From the NCBI RefSeq assembly GCF_900129725.1, contig NZ_FQWQ01000004.1:558001-622000 (forward strand): 64,000 nt of DNA, written 5' to 3'. The position numbers were made by a program, and so were the translations under genes. Positions 1 to 8,548 of this stretch are shown here, one piece after another. Within the stretch, counting starts at the first letter, position 1; every line of letters starts with the position of its first letter. Source of the DNA: Chryseolinea serpens (GTDB taxonomy: Bacteria > Bacteroidota > Bacteroidia > Cytophagales > Cyclobacteriaceae). The notes under the pieces were generated by a model that was not told the origin of the DNA, did no database searches, and saw nothing but the letters and a program-made list of their open reading frames with translations.

Positions 1-1008
1 ATCCTTTTTTTCCGTTTGATAGCGCGCTTCCACTTCGGCAATTTGTTTTGCCTTCTTCTCCGTATAAATGCTATCCAAATAGTTGTGCTTTAATTCAAGA
101 TACGCCAGCGCCTGTTTGTGCCGGCCTGTTGCCGACTCCAGGAGAGTTAGTTTGTCGTAGACTTCGGCCAGCACTTCTTTGTGGTGCAAGGTGGTGGCCA
201 TCGCGAGGGCGGCCTGCAAATAGCGACCCGCTTCGTCGTATTTTTTTAAGTAGATATAGACTTCACCCAGATTGGTGTAGTTCACCATCGTCCTGTATTT
301 GTTGCCGATTCTTTCCAGTATAGCCAGGGCCTTTTGATAATATTCCACGGCAGCAGTGTATTCCTTCTTTTTCATAAAGATCACGGCCAGGTTCCCATAC
401 GTTTGACTCAGGCCGTCTTCATCCTTGAGTTCTTCCCGGATCTTGAGCGACTTCTGGAAGTAGTCCCGGGCCTCGTCAAATTTGGAAAGGTTATAATAGA
501 GTGATCCCAGGCTGTTGAAGCTATAGGCTACATCCCGTTTGAGCCCTGCCTTTTGACGGATCTCGAGCGCCTTGGTGTAATAATATTTTGCTTTTTCAAA
601 GTCCTGGCTTCGTTCATGAATAAGGCCCAACAAATTATAGGCTTGACTCAATCCCAGTACGTTGGTAGAAGTTTCGAACGTCTGCAGCATTTGAATGGCA
701 TATTGGGTCGCGGGGTCGTAGTCGCCGATCACCCAATAATAGAGTGCCATGTATTTGAGCGCAGTGCCGGTGCCGAAGGTGTAGTGAAGCTTTCTGGAAA
801 TGCGCAGGGCCTCGGTGGCGTGAAGTTTATTGCGCTCGTTGTCGGAGGTGTATTCATAATAGCAGATTCCCACGAGCAGTTGCACGCGTACCGTGTCTTC
901 TTTCGGATGTTGATTGAGCTGATGGTAGAGGCTGTCCAATTTTTTGTTTTGGCCCCAGGCCGGTAAACTGGCCAGCAAAGACAAATACAACCACGCAAGT
1001 TTTTTCAT
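1..1008 (-). CDS. TPR-repeat signalling protein, N-terminal part (runs off window)
   Basis: The 336 visible codons begin at an ATG at 1008 and stay open to the window edge, so the C-terminus is missing. Residues 1-19 form a signal peptide (MKKLAWLYLSLLASLPAWG). At least five tetratricopeptide units follow between about residues 80 and 305, with typical pairs such as AYNLLGLIHERSQDFEKA near 123 and AYSFNSLGSLYYNLSKFDEA near 161. The last visible residues (EARYQTEKKD) match the linker that, in Bacteroidota, usually precedes a single membrane helix and then a histidine kinase or LuxR output domain. A TPR sensor kinase or regulator is therefore the likely whole protein; the output domain is inferred. 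No partner gene is visible. Confidence 0.8.
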   Translation of the reverse strand, partial: MKKLAWLYLSLLASLPAWGQNKKLDSLYHQLNQHPKEDTVRVQLLVGICYYEYTSDNERNKLHATEALRISRKLHYTFGTGTALKYMALYYWVIGDYDPATQYAIQMLQTFETSTNVLGLSQAYNLLGLIHERSQDFEKAKYYYTKALEIRQKAGLKRDVAYSFNSLGSLYYNLSKFDEARDYFQKSLKIREELKDEDGLSQTYGNLAVIFMKKKEYTAAVEYYQKALAILERIGNKYRTMVNYTNLGEVYIYLKKYDEAGRYLQAALAMATTLHHKEVLAEVYDKLTLLESATGRHKQALAYLELKHNYLDSIYTEKKAKQIAEVEARYQTEKKD

Positions 1009-1385
1009 AGAGGGTCTTTTAGAAAAAAATATGGGGTAACCAAAAACTTCATAAACGCAACTGTAACGTTTTGGGTTTCTGTCAGGGAAAAAATGTGGAC
1101 GCGAAACACATATATCTGCAACGTCGCGTAATAGGTTACGGAAAATGTTGTGGCATTGTATAATTCGGATATTGTCACTACTCTATTATAAGAGAGATGC
1201 TTCAGCACGTTTTCAAAAGTAAATAGGCATGATTCATTCGTGACAAAATTCAACCTGCAACAAGAGTATCGCCCTTCGCAACCAGATTACGAGCCTGCGC
1301 GAGGCGAGGTGCTGACTTTTGTGACGCGAAGACAATGAAAGAATACTTCGCATGATCCTTTTCACAAAACAAAACATTTATCATT
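1009..1385. other. Intergenic region between divergent genes
   Basis: This stretch separates the leftward TPR gene from the rightward DUF4242 lipoprotein gene and must hold both promoters. It is AT-rich near the TPR gene. I see no canonical TTTG-N19-21-TAnnTTTG promoter, RNA gene or strong hairpin. Short open frames exist on both strands, but none has convincing protein character. Confidence 0.5.
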
Positions 1386-2033
1386 ATGAAAAACGCACTC
1401 TCCATTCTCGTTGCTTCAACGGTCTTTTATTTTTCATGCAGTTCTAAAATTGACAAATCCTCCACGACGGCCGTGCCTGTGAAAGATGTAAAATCTGTGA
1501 GTTCGAAGAAACTTTATTTGGACGTACATAACCTGGAACCAGGGAAGGTGACCTTCGAAGCGGTTGCCGGAGCACACCAGAAAGATCTCGCCACGCAAGG
1601 AAAGTATGACGTGAGCTTTATTAAATACTGGGTCGACGAAGCCGCGGGCAAAGTCTATTGCCTCGTCGAATCCCCCGATTCCGCATCCGTCTACAAGACG
1701 CACCAGGAAGCCCATGGGCTGGTGCCGCAGTTAGTGCGTCCCGTCAGCGATGGGCCGGAGTCCACCATCACGCTCAATCACACATTGTTTTTGGATATCC
1801 ATAAACTCGGCGCCGGCAACGTCACAGCTGAAGCCGTGGCCGCAGCCCACGCCAAAGATCTGGCAACGCAAGGCAAATACGATGTCAACTTCATAAACTA
1901 TTGGGTCGACGAACAGACGGGCACGGTGATGTGCTTGTCGGAAGCGAAAGACGAACAGTCCGTAATCAACACCCACAAAGAAGCACACGGACTCATCCCC
2001 AGCGAGGTGCGTCCGGTAAAACAAGGCAATTGA
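1386..2033 (+). CDS. Lipoprotein with two tandem DUF4242 domains
   Basis: This 215-residue protein starts with a lipoprotein-like signal whose acceptor Cys is about residue 18 (FYFSCSSK). It then carries two copies of one ~75-residue domain, about residues 44-120 and 134-212. Each copy has the pattern LxLDxHxLxxGxVTxEAVAxAH, then DLATQGKYDVxFIxYWVDE and a closing THxEAHGL. The family is DUF4242, whose characterised member (Streptomyces SCO4226) binds nickel at the subunit interface. Most members have one domain per chain, so the tandem form may make an intramolecular pseudo-dimer. Periplasmic or outer-membrane anchoring is inferred from the signal. The true substrate or metal is not known. 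Confidence 0.8.
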   Translation: MKNALSILVASTVFYFSCSSKIDKSSTTAVPVKDVKSVSSKKLYLDVHNLEPGKVTFEAVAGAHQKDLATQGKYDVSFIKYWVDEAAGKVYCLVESPDSASVYKTHQEAHGLVPQLVRPVSDGPESTITLNHTLFLDIHKLGAGNVTAEAVAAAHAKDLATQGKYDVNFINYWVDEQTGTVMCLSEAKDEQSVINTHKEAHGLIPSEVRPVKQGN

Positions 2034-2363
2034 CAAAAGTCTTTTTGGGTAGGTTGGTTAAGGAGGCCTCTTAGAAATAAGGGGCTCTTCTTTTTTAAGT
2101 TGTAGGGGATTGAGAAGCCAGTAGTTGGTAGCGAGGCGCTTCGTGTCGTGAATTTTCGAATGCCTCTGAATAATTGCGATGGACTACTGACACTGACTAT
2201 CGATTTCCAAATTCTGGTCCCGGCTCCTGGCTCCTGATTTCCGTCCGCAGCCGAACGCATTATCCCACAGACGGATAAGCACTTTCGTTTTTATCCCTTT
2301 TTCGGAGCGTCTCTGTAATGGCTCATTATTTGCAAAGTTGTAACCAACCCAACCCTTTGCCTT
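2034..2363. other. Intergenic region with a short pyrimidine-rich repeat
   Basis: About 330 bases lie between the DUF4242 gene and the FtsX permease. The region contains partly self-complementary pieces (AGCCAGTAGTTGGTAG near 2113 and GACTACTGACACTGACTA near 2182) and a ctcctgg-rich stretch at about 2211-2241. That stretch resembles two others in this window. No gene or clear terminator was seen. Confidence 0.45.
2211..2241 (+). repeat. ggctcctg-type degenerate intergenic repeat, copy 1
   Basis: The stretch contains two adjoining GGCTCCTG units (cccggctcctggctcctgat) after ATTCTGG. Similar strings, always in the same pyrimidine-rich orientation on the + strand, occur at 15597-15660 and 17200-17272. 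All three lie outside genes or at a gene end. The family and its mobility are unknown. Confidence 0.5.
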
Positions 2364-4748
2364 ATGATCTTACGCCATGGAATCACTATCGCTGCAAGGC
2401 AGTTTATAAAAAACAGGAGTTCGTCCTTTATAAATGTCATTGGCCTCACCATCGGTCTCACTGGTTTTGTCTGCATCATGCTCTTCGTGGAGCATGAACT
2501 CAGTTTCGACAAGTTTCATGTGCGATACGCTGATACCTATCGTGTGGTGAAAGATTTTGTCAACGCCGATGGGGCCAGCGTCCCGGATGCAACCACTCCG
2601 CCGGCCTTGAGCAAGGCCTTGCGGACAGATCTTGCCGATGTTGAGACCGCCACGCGGATCGCGCCTTCCTGGGGGCGATTGTATTTGCTTCAATACGAAG
2701 AGACGAAATTTTATGAGACAAAGTTGATCAGGGTTGACCCGGAATTTTTCAATGTCTTTGATTTTCCGTTTGTTTCCGGAAGCCGGGAGAATGCCCTGAA
2801 GCAGATTCACTCGATCGTTATGACGGAGTCGGCCGCAAAGAAATATTTCGGGAACGCAGACCCGATTGGAAAGACGATCCGGATGAATATGAATGGCGGC
2901 ACCGACTACGAAGTTTCCGGTGTGCTCAAAGACATCCCCAACAATTCGCACTTCACGTTCGATCTGCTCATTCCGTTTGAAAGCAGGCGCAACCCCGACG
3001 CCGATTGGCAACGGTCGGATTTTTACACGTATGTCAGGCTAAGACCGGGGGCGGATCCTTTATCGCTTCCCCGCGAAGTGAACGAAATCGTGAAAACACA
3101 TTTGCCCAATACGCTCGATCAGTATCATGTTCAGCCGCTCGCGGATATTCACCTGAGATCAAATCTGAAATGGGAATTGTTGCCCAATGGAAATATAGCC
3201 TATCTCCGGATATTGGTGCTCATCGCCGTGTTCATATTGATGATCGCCTGCATAAACTACATCAACCTGACGACGGCGCAGGCATCCAAACGTGCGAAGG
3301 AAGTGGGCATACGGAAGTCGATTGGTGCCGTGCGGATTCAACTGATCCGCCAATTCCTGGCGGAATCATTGCTCACGGTTTCGATCGCGCTCGTGGTTTG
3401 CTTTGCCATCACCTCGGTGATCCTTCCGTCGTTGACTTCGGTGATCGGAGTCGATCTCTCGGGCCTTTTGCTCCGCAGTCAAATGATCCGCTGGTGTCTC
3501 CCCTTTGGTTTGCTGTTGGCGTTTAGTGCCGGCTTTTATCCGGCCATTTATCTTTCGGGATTTCAGCCGTTAAGAATTCTCAGGAGCAATTTCAGCGATG
3601 GGCACAAAGGCCGGACGCTGCGGAAGGGCCTTGTCGTTTTTCAATTCTCCATATCGTCGGTGCTCATTGTCGGGACGTTGATCGTCACCGGCCAGCTCGA
3701 CTTCATGAAACAGAAGGACATGGGATTTGACAGGGAAAACATCGTGATTGTGCCCAATGTCCGCGCCGGCATCGGCGGCCCCAGTACCGAGACGGGTTCA
3801 TGGGACGATGCCGTCCGTCAGATTGCAGGTGTCAATCGCATTGCCCGCGCCGATGGTCTCCTCGGGTCCACCAATGCCACCAATGGTCTGGGATATGCTC
3901 CCACCAAAGCGCAGATCTCATTGAATTTCATTCGCATCGATCATGATTTTATCCCGACCATGAACATTGCGCTTAAAGACGGCCGGAATTTCTCGCGCGA
4001 TTTTATTTCCGACACCACCGCCATCATCATCAATGAAGAGGCCGCGCGACAACTGGGGTTGCCAACGCCCTGGATTGGACAGAAGCTCGCGTGGGACGAT
4101 GAAGCCGGAAAAACGCATGACGTCACCGTGGTTGGGATCGCAAAAGATTTTCACTTCACCGATCTCCACCAAGCCATCGCTCCCTTCGGATTTATCCTGG
4201 AAGCAGGGAACGGAAGCAATTTTTTTATCAGGGTCAATGCCGCTAGTCTCCATACCACGATAAAAGAAATTGAGAAGGTTTGGAACCGCTTTAACCCCGG
4301 GAAGCCTTTCCTTTATAATTTTCAGGATGAGTATGTCGCAAGACTTCATATGAACGATGAGCGTTTTCGAAGTCTGTTCTCGATTTTCACCGTGTTGGCG
4401 ATTGGCATTGCTTGTCTGGGACTTTTCGGACTCACCATTTTCTTTGCAGAATCCAGGACCAAGGAGATCGGCATCAGAAAAATCATGGGTGCATCCGTGA
4501 TGAGTATTCTGAAGCTTATGTCGGGTGAGTCCATCGGCATGATCATGCTTTCGATGGTTGTCGCATTCCCACTGGCGTATTACCTCATGAGCGAATGGCT
4601 GGAGGGCTTTGCCTATCACATTCAAATTGGCTGGGGGGTATTTACGATCGCTGGAATCGCGTCACTATTGATGGCTTTCTTAACCATAAGTTATCACGCC
4701 ATGAAAGTGGCCACAAAGAATCCCGTAGAATCTTTGAGGACGGAATGA
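2364..4748 (+). CDS. FtsX/MacB-type ABC transporter permease
   Basis: This 794-residue protein has the duplicated layout typical of Bacteroidota MacB-like permeases. An N-terminal helix at about 20-42 (FINVIGLTIGL core) is followed by a periplasmic MacB_PCD domain (~90-240), an FtsX core with three helices (~283-400, including KRAKEVGIRKSIGA), a second helix and periplasmic domain (~430-640), and a second FtsX core (~670-794, including ESRTKEIGIRKIMGAS). Family members use an ATPase encoded elsewhere to move or extract lipids, peptides or lipoproteins. No ATPase gene is adjacent, so the substrate is unknown. It ends 15 bases before the convergent oxidoreductase gene. ATG 2364 gives the usual short cytoplasmic N-terminus. 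Confidence 0.9.
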   Translation: MILRHGITIAARQFIKNRSSSFINVIGLTIGLTGFVCIMLFVEHELSFDKFHVRYADTYRVVKDFVNADGASVPDATTPPALSKALRTDLADVETATRIAPSWGRLYLLQYEETKFYETKLIRVDPEFFNVFDFPFVSGSRENALKQIHSIVMTESAAKKYFGNADPIGKTIRMNMNGGTDYEVSGVLKDIPNNSHFTFDLLIPFESRRNPDADWQRSDFYTYVRLRPGADPLSLPREVNEIVKTHLPNTLDQYHVQPLADIHLRSNLKWELLPNGNIAYLRILVLIAVFILMIACINYINLTTAQASKRAKEVGIRKSIGAVRIQLIRQFLAESLLTVSIALVVCFAITSVILPSLTSVIGVDLSGLLLRSQMIRWCLPFGLLLAFSAGFYPAIYLSGFQPLRILRSNFSDGHKGRTLRKGLVVFQFSISSVLIVGTLIVTGQLDFMKQKDMGFDRENIVIVPNVRAGIGGPSTETGSWDDAVRQIAGVNRIARADGLLGSTNATNGLGYAPTKAQISLNFIRIDHDFIPTMNIALKDGRNFSRDFISDTTAIIINEEAARQLGLPTPWIGQKLAWDDEAGKTHDVTVVGIAKDFHFTDLHQAIAPFGFILEAGNGSNFFIRVNAASLHTTIKEIEKVWNRFNPGKPFLYNFQDEYVARLHMNDERFRSLFSIFTVLAIGIACLGLFGLTIFFAESRTKEIGIRKIMGASVMSILKLMSGESIGMIMLSMVVAFPLAYYLMSEWLEGFAYHIQIGWGVFTIAGIASLLMAFLTISYHAMKVATKNPVESLRTE

Positions 4749-4763
4749 CCCGGGGACGAAACG

Positions 4764-5747
4764 CTACGAGGTCTGAAGTGTCTTGTCCATGATGCGCATG
4801 GAAACCAGCGCATCCTCCAGCGAGCAGGGATTGGGTCCGTCACCTCTGAAATATTTAGTGACCGCTTCAATCATAGGCAACTGGATGTTCACCGGAAATT
4901 CCATCGGCATAACCTGCGTGCCCGCGGCAGTGATTACCTGGAGATCAGAATTCATAAAAAACGAAAATCGAAGCTTGCCCTGGTCGCCGATGATCTCGCA
5001 CACGTCCTCCCTGGAGTTTTCGGCAACGTTGAAAGCCCATACACCCTGCATCAGAATATTTTTTTCAAAGCCCAACTCAACGGACGTGATGTCGGGAGCA
5101 TTATAGGACCGGGATTGATTGAGGGACCGGCCGGTGGAAAATTTTGGTTCTCCAAAAAGCCAGCACAGGATGTCGAGCTGATGCGGGGAGAGATCATGAA
5201 ACAAGCCGCCGCCTGCCAGGTCCGGATCGAGGCGCCAGGCGTGTTCGGCGTTGGTGTATTTGTGATTGGGTTGCTGGAGCACGCTGATCCTGACCAGACG
5301 GATGTTTCCGATGGTTCCTTTTTCCAACAGTGATTTCACGGTCTTAAAAAGCGGAAGCTCACGACGGTAGTGCGCGACGGAAACTTTGTTGTTGTATTTC
5401 TTTGCCAGGGCGATCATTCGTTCGCATGTGGCAGCGTTGACTGTTACCGGTTTTTCTACGTAGACGGGCTTGCCGGCTTTAAGCGCTTCTTCAGTGTAGT
5501 ACTCATGTGTAGAAGGAGGGGTGGCCACATAAATGGCGTTCACGGCTTTGTCGTTGATCAGTTCGCCGGCATCTCCGTAAAATCTGGGAACATGATGACG
5601 GCGCGCAAAGTCTTCTGCTTTGGCTACATCCCGACGCATCACGGCTACCAGTGTTGAGCGATCGACTTTGTTAAAGGCCGGTCCGCTTTTGATCTCACAC
5701 ACGTCGCCACAACCGATAATGCCCCAGGCGATTTGGTTATTTGCCAT
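4764..5747 (-). CDS. Gfo/Idh/MocA family NAD(P)-dependent oxidoreductase
   Basis: This 327-residue cytoplasmic enzyme starts at ATG 5747 with an N-terminal Rossmann fold (WGIIGCGDVCE, residues ~8-18). It carries the family motif YVEKPVT near residue 95, where the Lys is the conserved catalytic residue, and a C-terminal alpha/beta domain containing GGGLFHDLSPHQLDIL with the conserved His. Enzymes of this fold oxidise or reduce sugars, inositols or related polyols using NAD(P). The substrate cannot be read from the sequence. It is convergent with the FtsX gene and divergent from the Ohr gene, with no sugar-pathway partners next to it, so it is probably transcribed alone. Confidence 0.9.
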   Translation of the reverse strand: MANNQIAWGIIGCGDVCEIKSGPAFNKVDRSTLVAVMRRDVAKAEDFARRHHVPRFYGDAGELINDKAVNAIYVATPPSTHEYYTEEALKAGKPVYVEKPVTVNAATCERMIALAKKYNNKVSVAHYRRELPLFKTVKSLLEKGTIGNIRLVRISVLQQPNHKYTNAEHAWRLDPDLAGGGLFHDLSPHQLDILCWLFGEPKFSTGRSLNQSRSYNAPDITSVELGFEKNILMQGVWAFNVAENSREDVCEIIGDQGKLRFSFFMNSDLQVITAAGTQVMPMEFPVNIQLPMIEAVTKYFRGDGPNPCSLEDALVSMRIMDKTLQTS

Positions 5748-5963
5748 ACCATTAAGTTTTCATTCAAGGTAATAATCCGGCGCTAATAAACCGGTAGAAA
5801 ATGTCGGGGATTATTATACGGGGATAGGTGGCGAAGAATTTTCAAACTCCTGGAGTGCCGGGTTCACGATCGACTTTGTCCACTTGGCGGATAAAGAGTA
5901 TACCCTGGGTGGCGCGGGCCGTTTCTTTGAGAAACAATTCAGAAAACGTCAAAAAATAAGGTT

Positions 5964-6413
5964 ATGGAACAGACAATCAAATCTCAAAGCAACATGAAAC
6001 AAGTCGAAAAAGTATTGTACACGGGCAAGACCCACACCACCGGCGGAAGAGAAAAGGGCGTGTCCCGCAGCTCGGATGGCCACCTCGATATTAAACTTTC
6101 CACCCCCGGCACGGCCGGCACCGGCACCAACCCCGAACAACTCTTTGCCGCTGGCTGGTCCGCCTGCTTCGAAGGCGCCATGGGCATCGCCGCCCGCAAG
6201 ATGAAGATCGCCCTCCCCGCCGACACCGCCATCGATGCCGAAATAGACCTCTGCCAAACCGACGGCGCCTACTTCCTCCAAGCCCGCCTCAATGTGAGCC
6301 TCCCCGGCCTGGACAAAGAAACCGCGCAAGCCCTGGTAGACGCCGCCCACCAAACTTGCCCCTACTCCAAAGCCACCCGCGGCAACATCGACGTGGTCAT
6401 CACCTTGATCTAA
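5964..6413 (+). CDS. ohr: Organic hydroperoxide resistance protein (Ohr/OsmC family)
   Basis: Ohr is a thiol peroxidase that reduces organic and fatty-acid hydroperoxides in the cytoplasm. The 149 residues carry both redox cysteines in their family contexts: Cys68 in FAAGWSACFEGA (peroxidatic) and Cys132 in HQTCPYSKATRGN (resolving). The assisting Arg (GGRE, Arg29) and Glu (NPEQL, Glu58) are also present. A second ATG at 5994 would give a 139-residue protein closer to the usual length. The first ATG (5964) has AAGG just upstream, so both starts are possible. A strong hairpin terminator follows directly. No MarR-type OhrR repressor gene is adjacent. Confidence 0.92.
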   Translation: MEQTIKSQSNMKQVEKVLYTGKTHTTGGREKGVSRSSDGHLDIKLSTPGTAGTGTNPEQLFAAGWSACFEGAMGIAARKMKIALPADTAIDAEIDLCQTDGAYFLQARLNVSLPGLDKETAQALVDAAHQTCPYSKATRGNIDVVITLI

Positions 6414-6427
6414 TATAAACCACGAAC

Positions 6428-6470
6428 AAAACAATAGCCTACCCGCAGCAATCGAGTAGGCTATTGTTTT
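6428..6470 (+). terminator. Rho-independent terminator after ohr
   Basis: A perfect 15-bp stem (6428-6442 with 6456-6470, core ACAATAGCCTAC) encloses a 13-base loop and runs into a T tract ending at 6473. It lies 14 bases past the ohr stop. The A-rich left arm means it could also stop leftward transcription of the LytTR operon. Confidence 0.85.
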
Positions 6471-6506
6471 TTTAGAACAAACTTTGCGCTGACGTAGCCC
6501 ACCCAC

Positions 6507-6570
6507 TGAAGCTTCAGCGAGGGAGGGCGCCCTTGGCGACTTTCTTTGCTGGTCGAAGCTTTAGCGAAGG
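6507..6570 (+). repeat. Two degenerate copies of a gaagctttagcgaagg motif
   Basis: TGAAGCTTCAGCGAGGG at 6507-6523 and CGAAGCTTTAGCGAAGG at 6554-6570 are direct copies 47 bases apart. The first contains the perfect 12-bp palindrome CTGAAGCTTCAG. They lie between the ohr terminator and the end of the LytTR gene. They look like an interspersed intergenic element; the function is unknown. Confidence 0.5.
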
Positions 6571-6611
6571 TGAGGCGGTTCAAACCACACCCGCGCCCAC
6601 ATACCTTCACA

Positions 6612-7373
6612 CTACCGATCCTCCAACCACCCCAAGAACGCACTCGTCTTCTCCTTCCCAATCAACAACTTCTCCGGAGTGGGTATGACCAGCCGCACAA
6701 ACAACTTCCGCGCAAAATAATGCTCCACCTCCTTCACCGCCGCGAAGTTGATCAAATACTGCCGGTTCACCCTAAAAAACTGTTTCGCCGACAATACCGC
6801 CGCCAACTGATCCAACGACTGCGCTATGGAATATTCCTGCTGCTGAAACGTCATGATCGTCGTCGCATCTTCCTTAATATAAAAAAACGCGATCGCATCC
6901 GTTTGAACGCTGGTGTACTTATTGTTCCGGAAGACCAGGAAACTTTTCTTCCCGTCGTCCACCCCAATCTTGCTCATCAGTGCATTCCAATCCGGCACAG
7001 CCTCCTGCTGGAAAAAGTTTTTAAAACTCTCCACCTTCTCCAACGCCGTCTGAATATCCTGTCTCGAAAAAGGTTTGAGCACATAGTCGATCCCGTTAGC
7101 CTTGATGGCGTCCATCGCATATTGCCCGTAGGCCGTACAAAAGATAATGGGACAATGAAGCTTGACCGTCTTAAAAATCTCGAACGACAATCCATCGGCC
7201 AATTCAATATCCAGGAATACCAGGTCTGGCTCTTTGTTTTCGGAGAAATAGGCTACCGCGCGCTCGATGCTTTGCAATTGGGCAATGATCTTATAGGCAG
7301 GTCTCAAGGTGGTGATCAGGTCTGCCAACGACTTTGAGGCCTTGAGCTCGTCTTCAATGATGAGGATATTCAT
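6612..7373 (-). CDS. LytTR-family response regulator
   Basis: This 253-residue regulator has a receiver domain (residues 1-~118) with acidic residues Glu7/Asp8, phospho-acceptor Asp55 in DLVFLDIEL and the Lys in YVLKPF. A C-terminal LytTR DNA-binding domain (~150-250) includes FFRVNRQYLIN and a closing RLVIPTPEKLLIGKE. It should be phosphorylated by the LytS-type kinase encoded just upstream and bind promoter DNA as a dimer. Its ATG at 7373 lies inside the kinase gene (20-base overlap), a sign of translational coupling. Target genes are not evident. Confidence 0.93.
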   Translation of the reverse strand: MNILIIEDELKASKSLADLITTLRPAYKIIAQLQSIERAVAYFSENKEPDLVFLDIELADGLSFEIFKTVKLHCPIIFCTAYGQYAMDAIKANGIDYVLKPFSRQDIQTALEKVESFKNFFQQEAVPDWNALMSKIGVDDGKKSFLVFRNNKYTSVQTDAIAFFYIKEDATTIMTFQQQEYSIAQSLDQLAAVLSAKQFFRVNRQYLINFAAVKEVEHYFARKLFVRLVIPTPEKLLIGKEKTSAFLGWLEDR

Positions 7374-8373
7374 GGATGAGGGGCAGTTTTACTTGGAAAG
7401 AATGTTCGTTGCGATGGATCTCAATTTCTTTATTCAGAAGATGGACATAGCGTTGGTTGATATTTTCAAGGCCCAATCCCATAGACGGTTCCGGTGTCCG
7501 CTTGGGTTGAAGACCATTTTCGACGACAATAAAATCCCCCTCCGACGACAAGCTGATCTGCAAGGGACGATCCAACGACACGGTGTTGTGCTTGATGCAA
7601 TTCTCGACCAGGAGTTGGAGGGTGAAGGGTGGGATGAGCGTTGGATATTGTTCCGGCTCAACACGGATCGAAAGATCGATGCCATCCTCAAAACGCGCCT
7701 TCAGCAGGAACACGTAGGCATTCAAAATTTCCAGTTCCTCCGAAAGCCTGATCAGATCCTGTTTCCGGTTTTCCAAGGTGAACCGGTAAAAGTCCGAAAG
7801 CTTTAGAATGAAATCGACCGCATGCTCGTCATGACTCTCGACCATGTATTTCAAGGTATTCAAACTGTTGAACAGGAAGTGCGGATTGACTTGTTGTTTG
7901 AGCAACTCGTATTGCGCGCCAAGGTTATCTGTTTTCGTACGCTCCAGTTCGATGCTGACCTGCTGGTTGTGATAGCTCTGGTACAGCAGGTGGAGAAACA
8001 TATAGAACGTGAGATTGATCAGGATGCCCCGGATCTCGACCATCAACATCGTGGGCCCAAAATCCAGGTGCGATAAAAGCAATTGTTGAAACCAGGCCAG
8101 AAACAGCATCACGGCAATTCCCAGCGCCAGGCTCTTGAAGAGACGGACAAACGAAAAGCCACTCGCAACATCCCGCGAAGAATAGGCGGGGAGCGTCATG
8201 ATGTTATAATACCAGACGAAGAGTGAAAACAAAAATGTGAGCAGGGAGTTGACCAGCGCTTCGTAGGGATTGAAGTGATGTTCGGCAATTTTTGGAACCG
8301 AGATCAGTACGCCCAGGAAAAGAGAGCTGAGCCAAATGGTCTTGCCAGAAATCTCAAAAGTTTTTTTACGCAT
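7354..8373 (-). CDS. LytS-type sensor histidine kinase (four membrane helices)
   Basis: With the ATG at 8373 the protein is 339 residues. Four membrane helices lie at about 12-29, 44-62, 78-98 and 117-134, then a short coiled linker and a His_kinase domain with the H-box QQVNPHFLFNSLNTL (His165). An ATP-binding module ends in GLGLENINQRY. No extracellular sensor domain is present, so the signal is probably read within or near the membrane. An in-frame GTG at 8415 would add 14 residues. The ATG is preferred because it is an AUG, has GGAG upstream and gives the usual basic start before the first helix. It phosphorylates the overlapping LytTR regulator. Confidence 0.9.
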   Translation of the reverse strand: MRKKTFEISGKTIWLSSLFLGVLISVPKIAEHHFNPYEALVNSLLTFLFSLFVWYYNIMTLPAYSSRDVASGFSFVRLFKSLALGIAVMLFLAWFQQLLLSHLDFGPTMLMVEIRGILINLTFYMFLHLLYQSYHNQQVSIELERTKTDNLGAQYELLKQQVNPHFLFNSLNTLKYMVESHDEHAVDFILKLSDFYRFTLENRKQDLIRLSEELEILNAYVFLLKARFEDGIDLSIRVEPEQYPTLIPPFTLQLLVENCIKHNTVSLDRPLQISLSSEGDFIVVENGLQPKRTPEPSMGLGLENINQRYVHLLNKEIEIHRNEHSFQVKLPLIHEYPHH

Positions 8374-8548
8374 GCTCCAAATATAGGCTTTAAATGATCT
8401 TTTAGTTCCTTCCACAGCACGACATCACCCGCCCCTCCCGCGCTAAACTAGGATGGACGGGTGATGATCCTACACCGGTAATCCGCGAAGTGGACCATAT
8501 CGATCCCGGAATAGGCAATCCCGGTCTTCATTGCCTTTGGCATTTACC

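Noticed and set aside
1239-1339. Short plus-strand frame beginning GTG before the DUF4242 gene
   Set aside because: Only about 32 codons with no family resemblance; such frames are frequent in this sequence.
5949-6506. Minus-strand open frame across the ohr gene
   Set aside because: Gly/Ala/Val-rich shadow of ohr. It also runs through the terminator hairpin.
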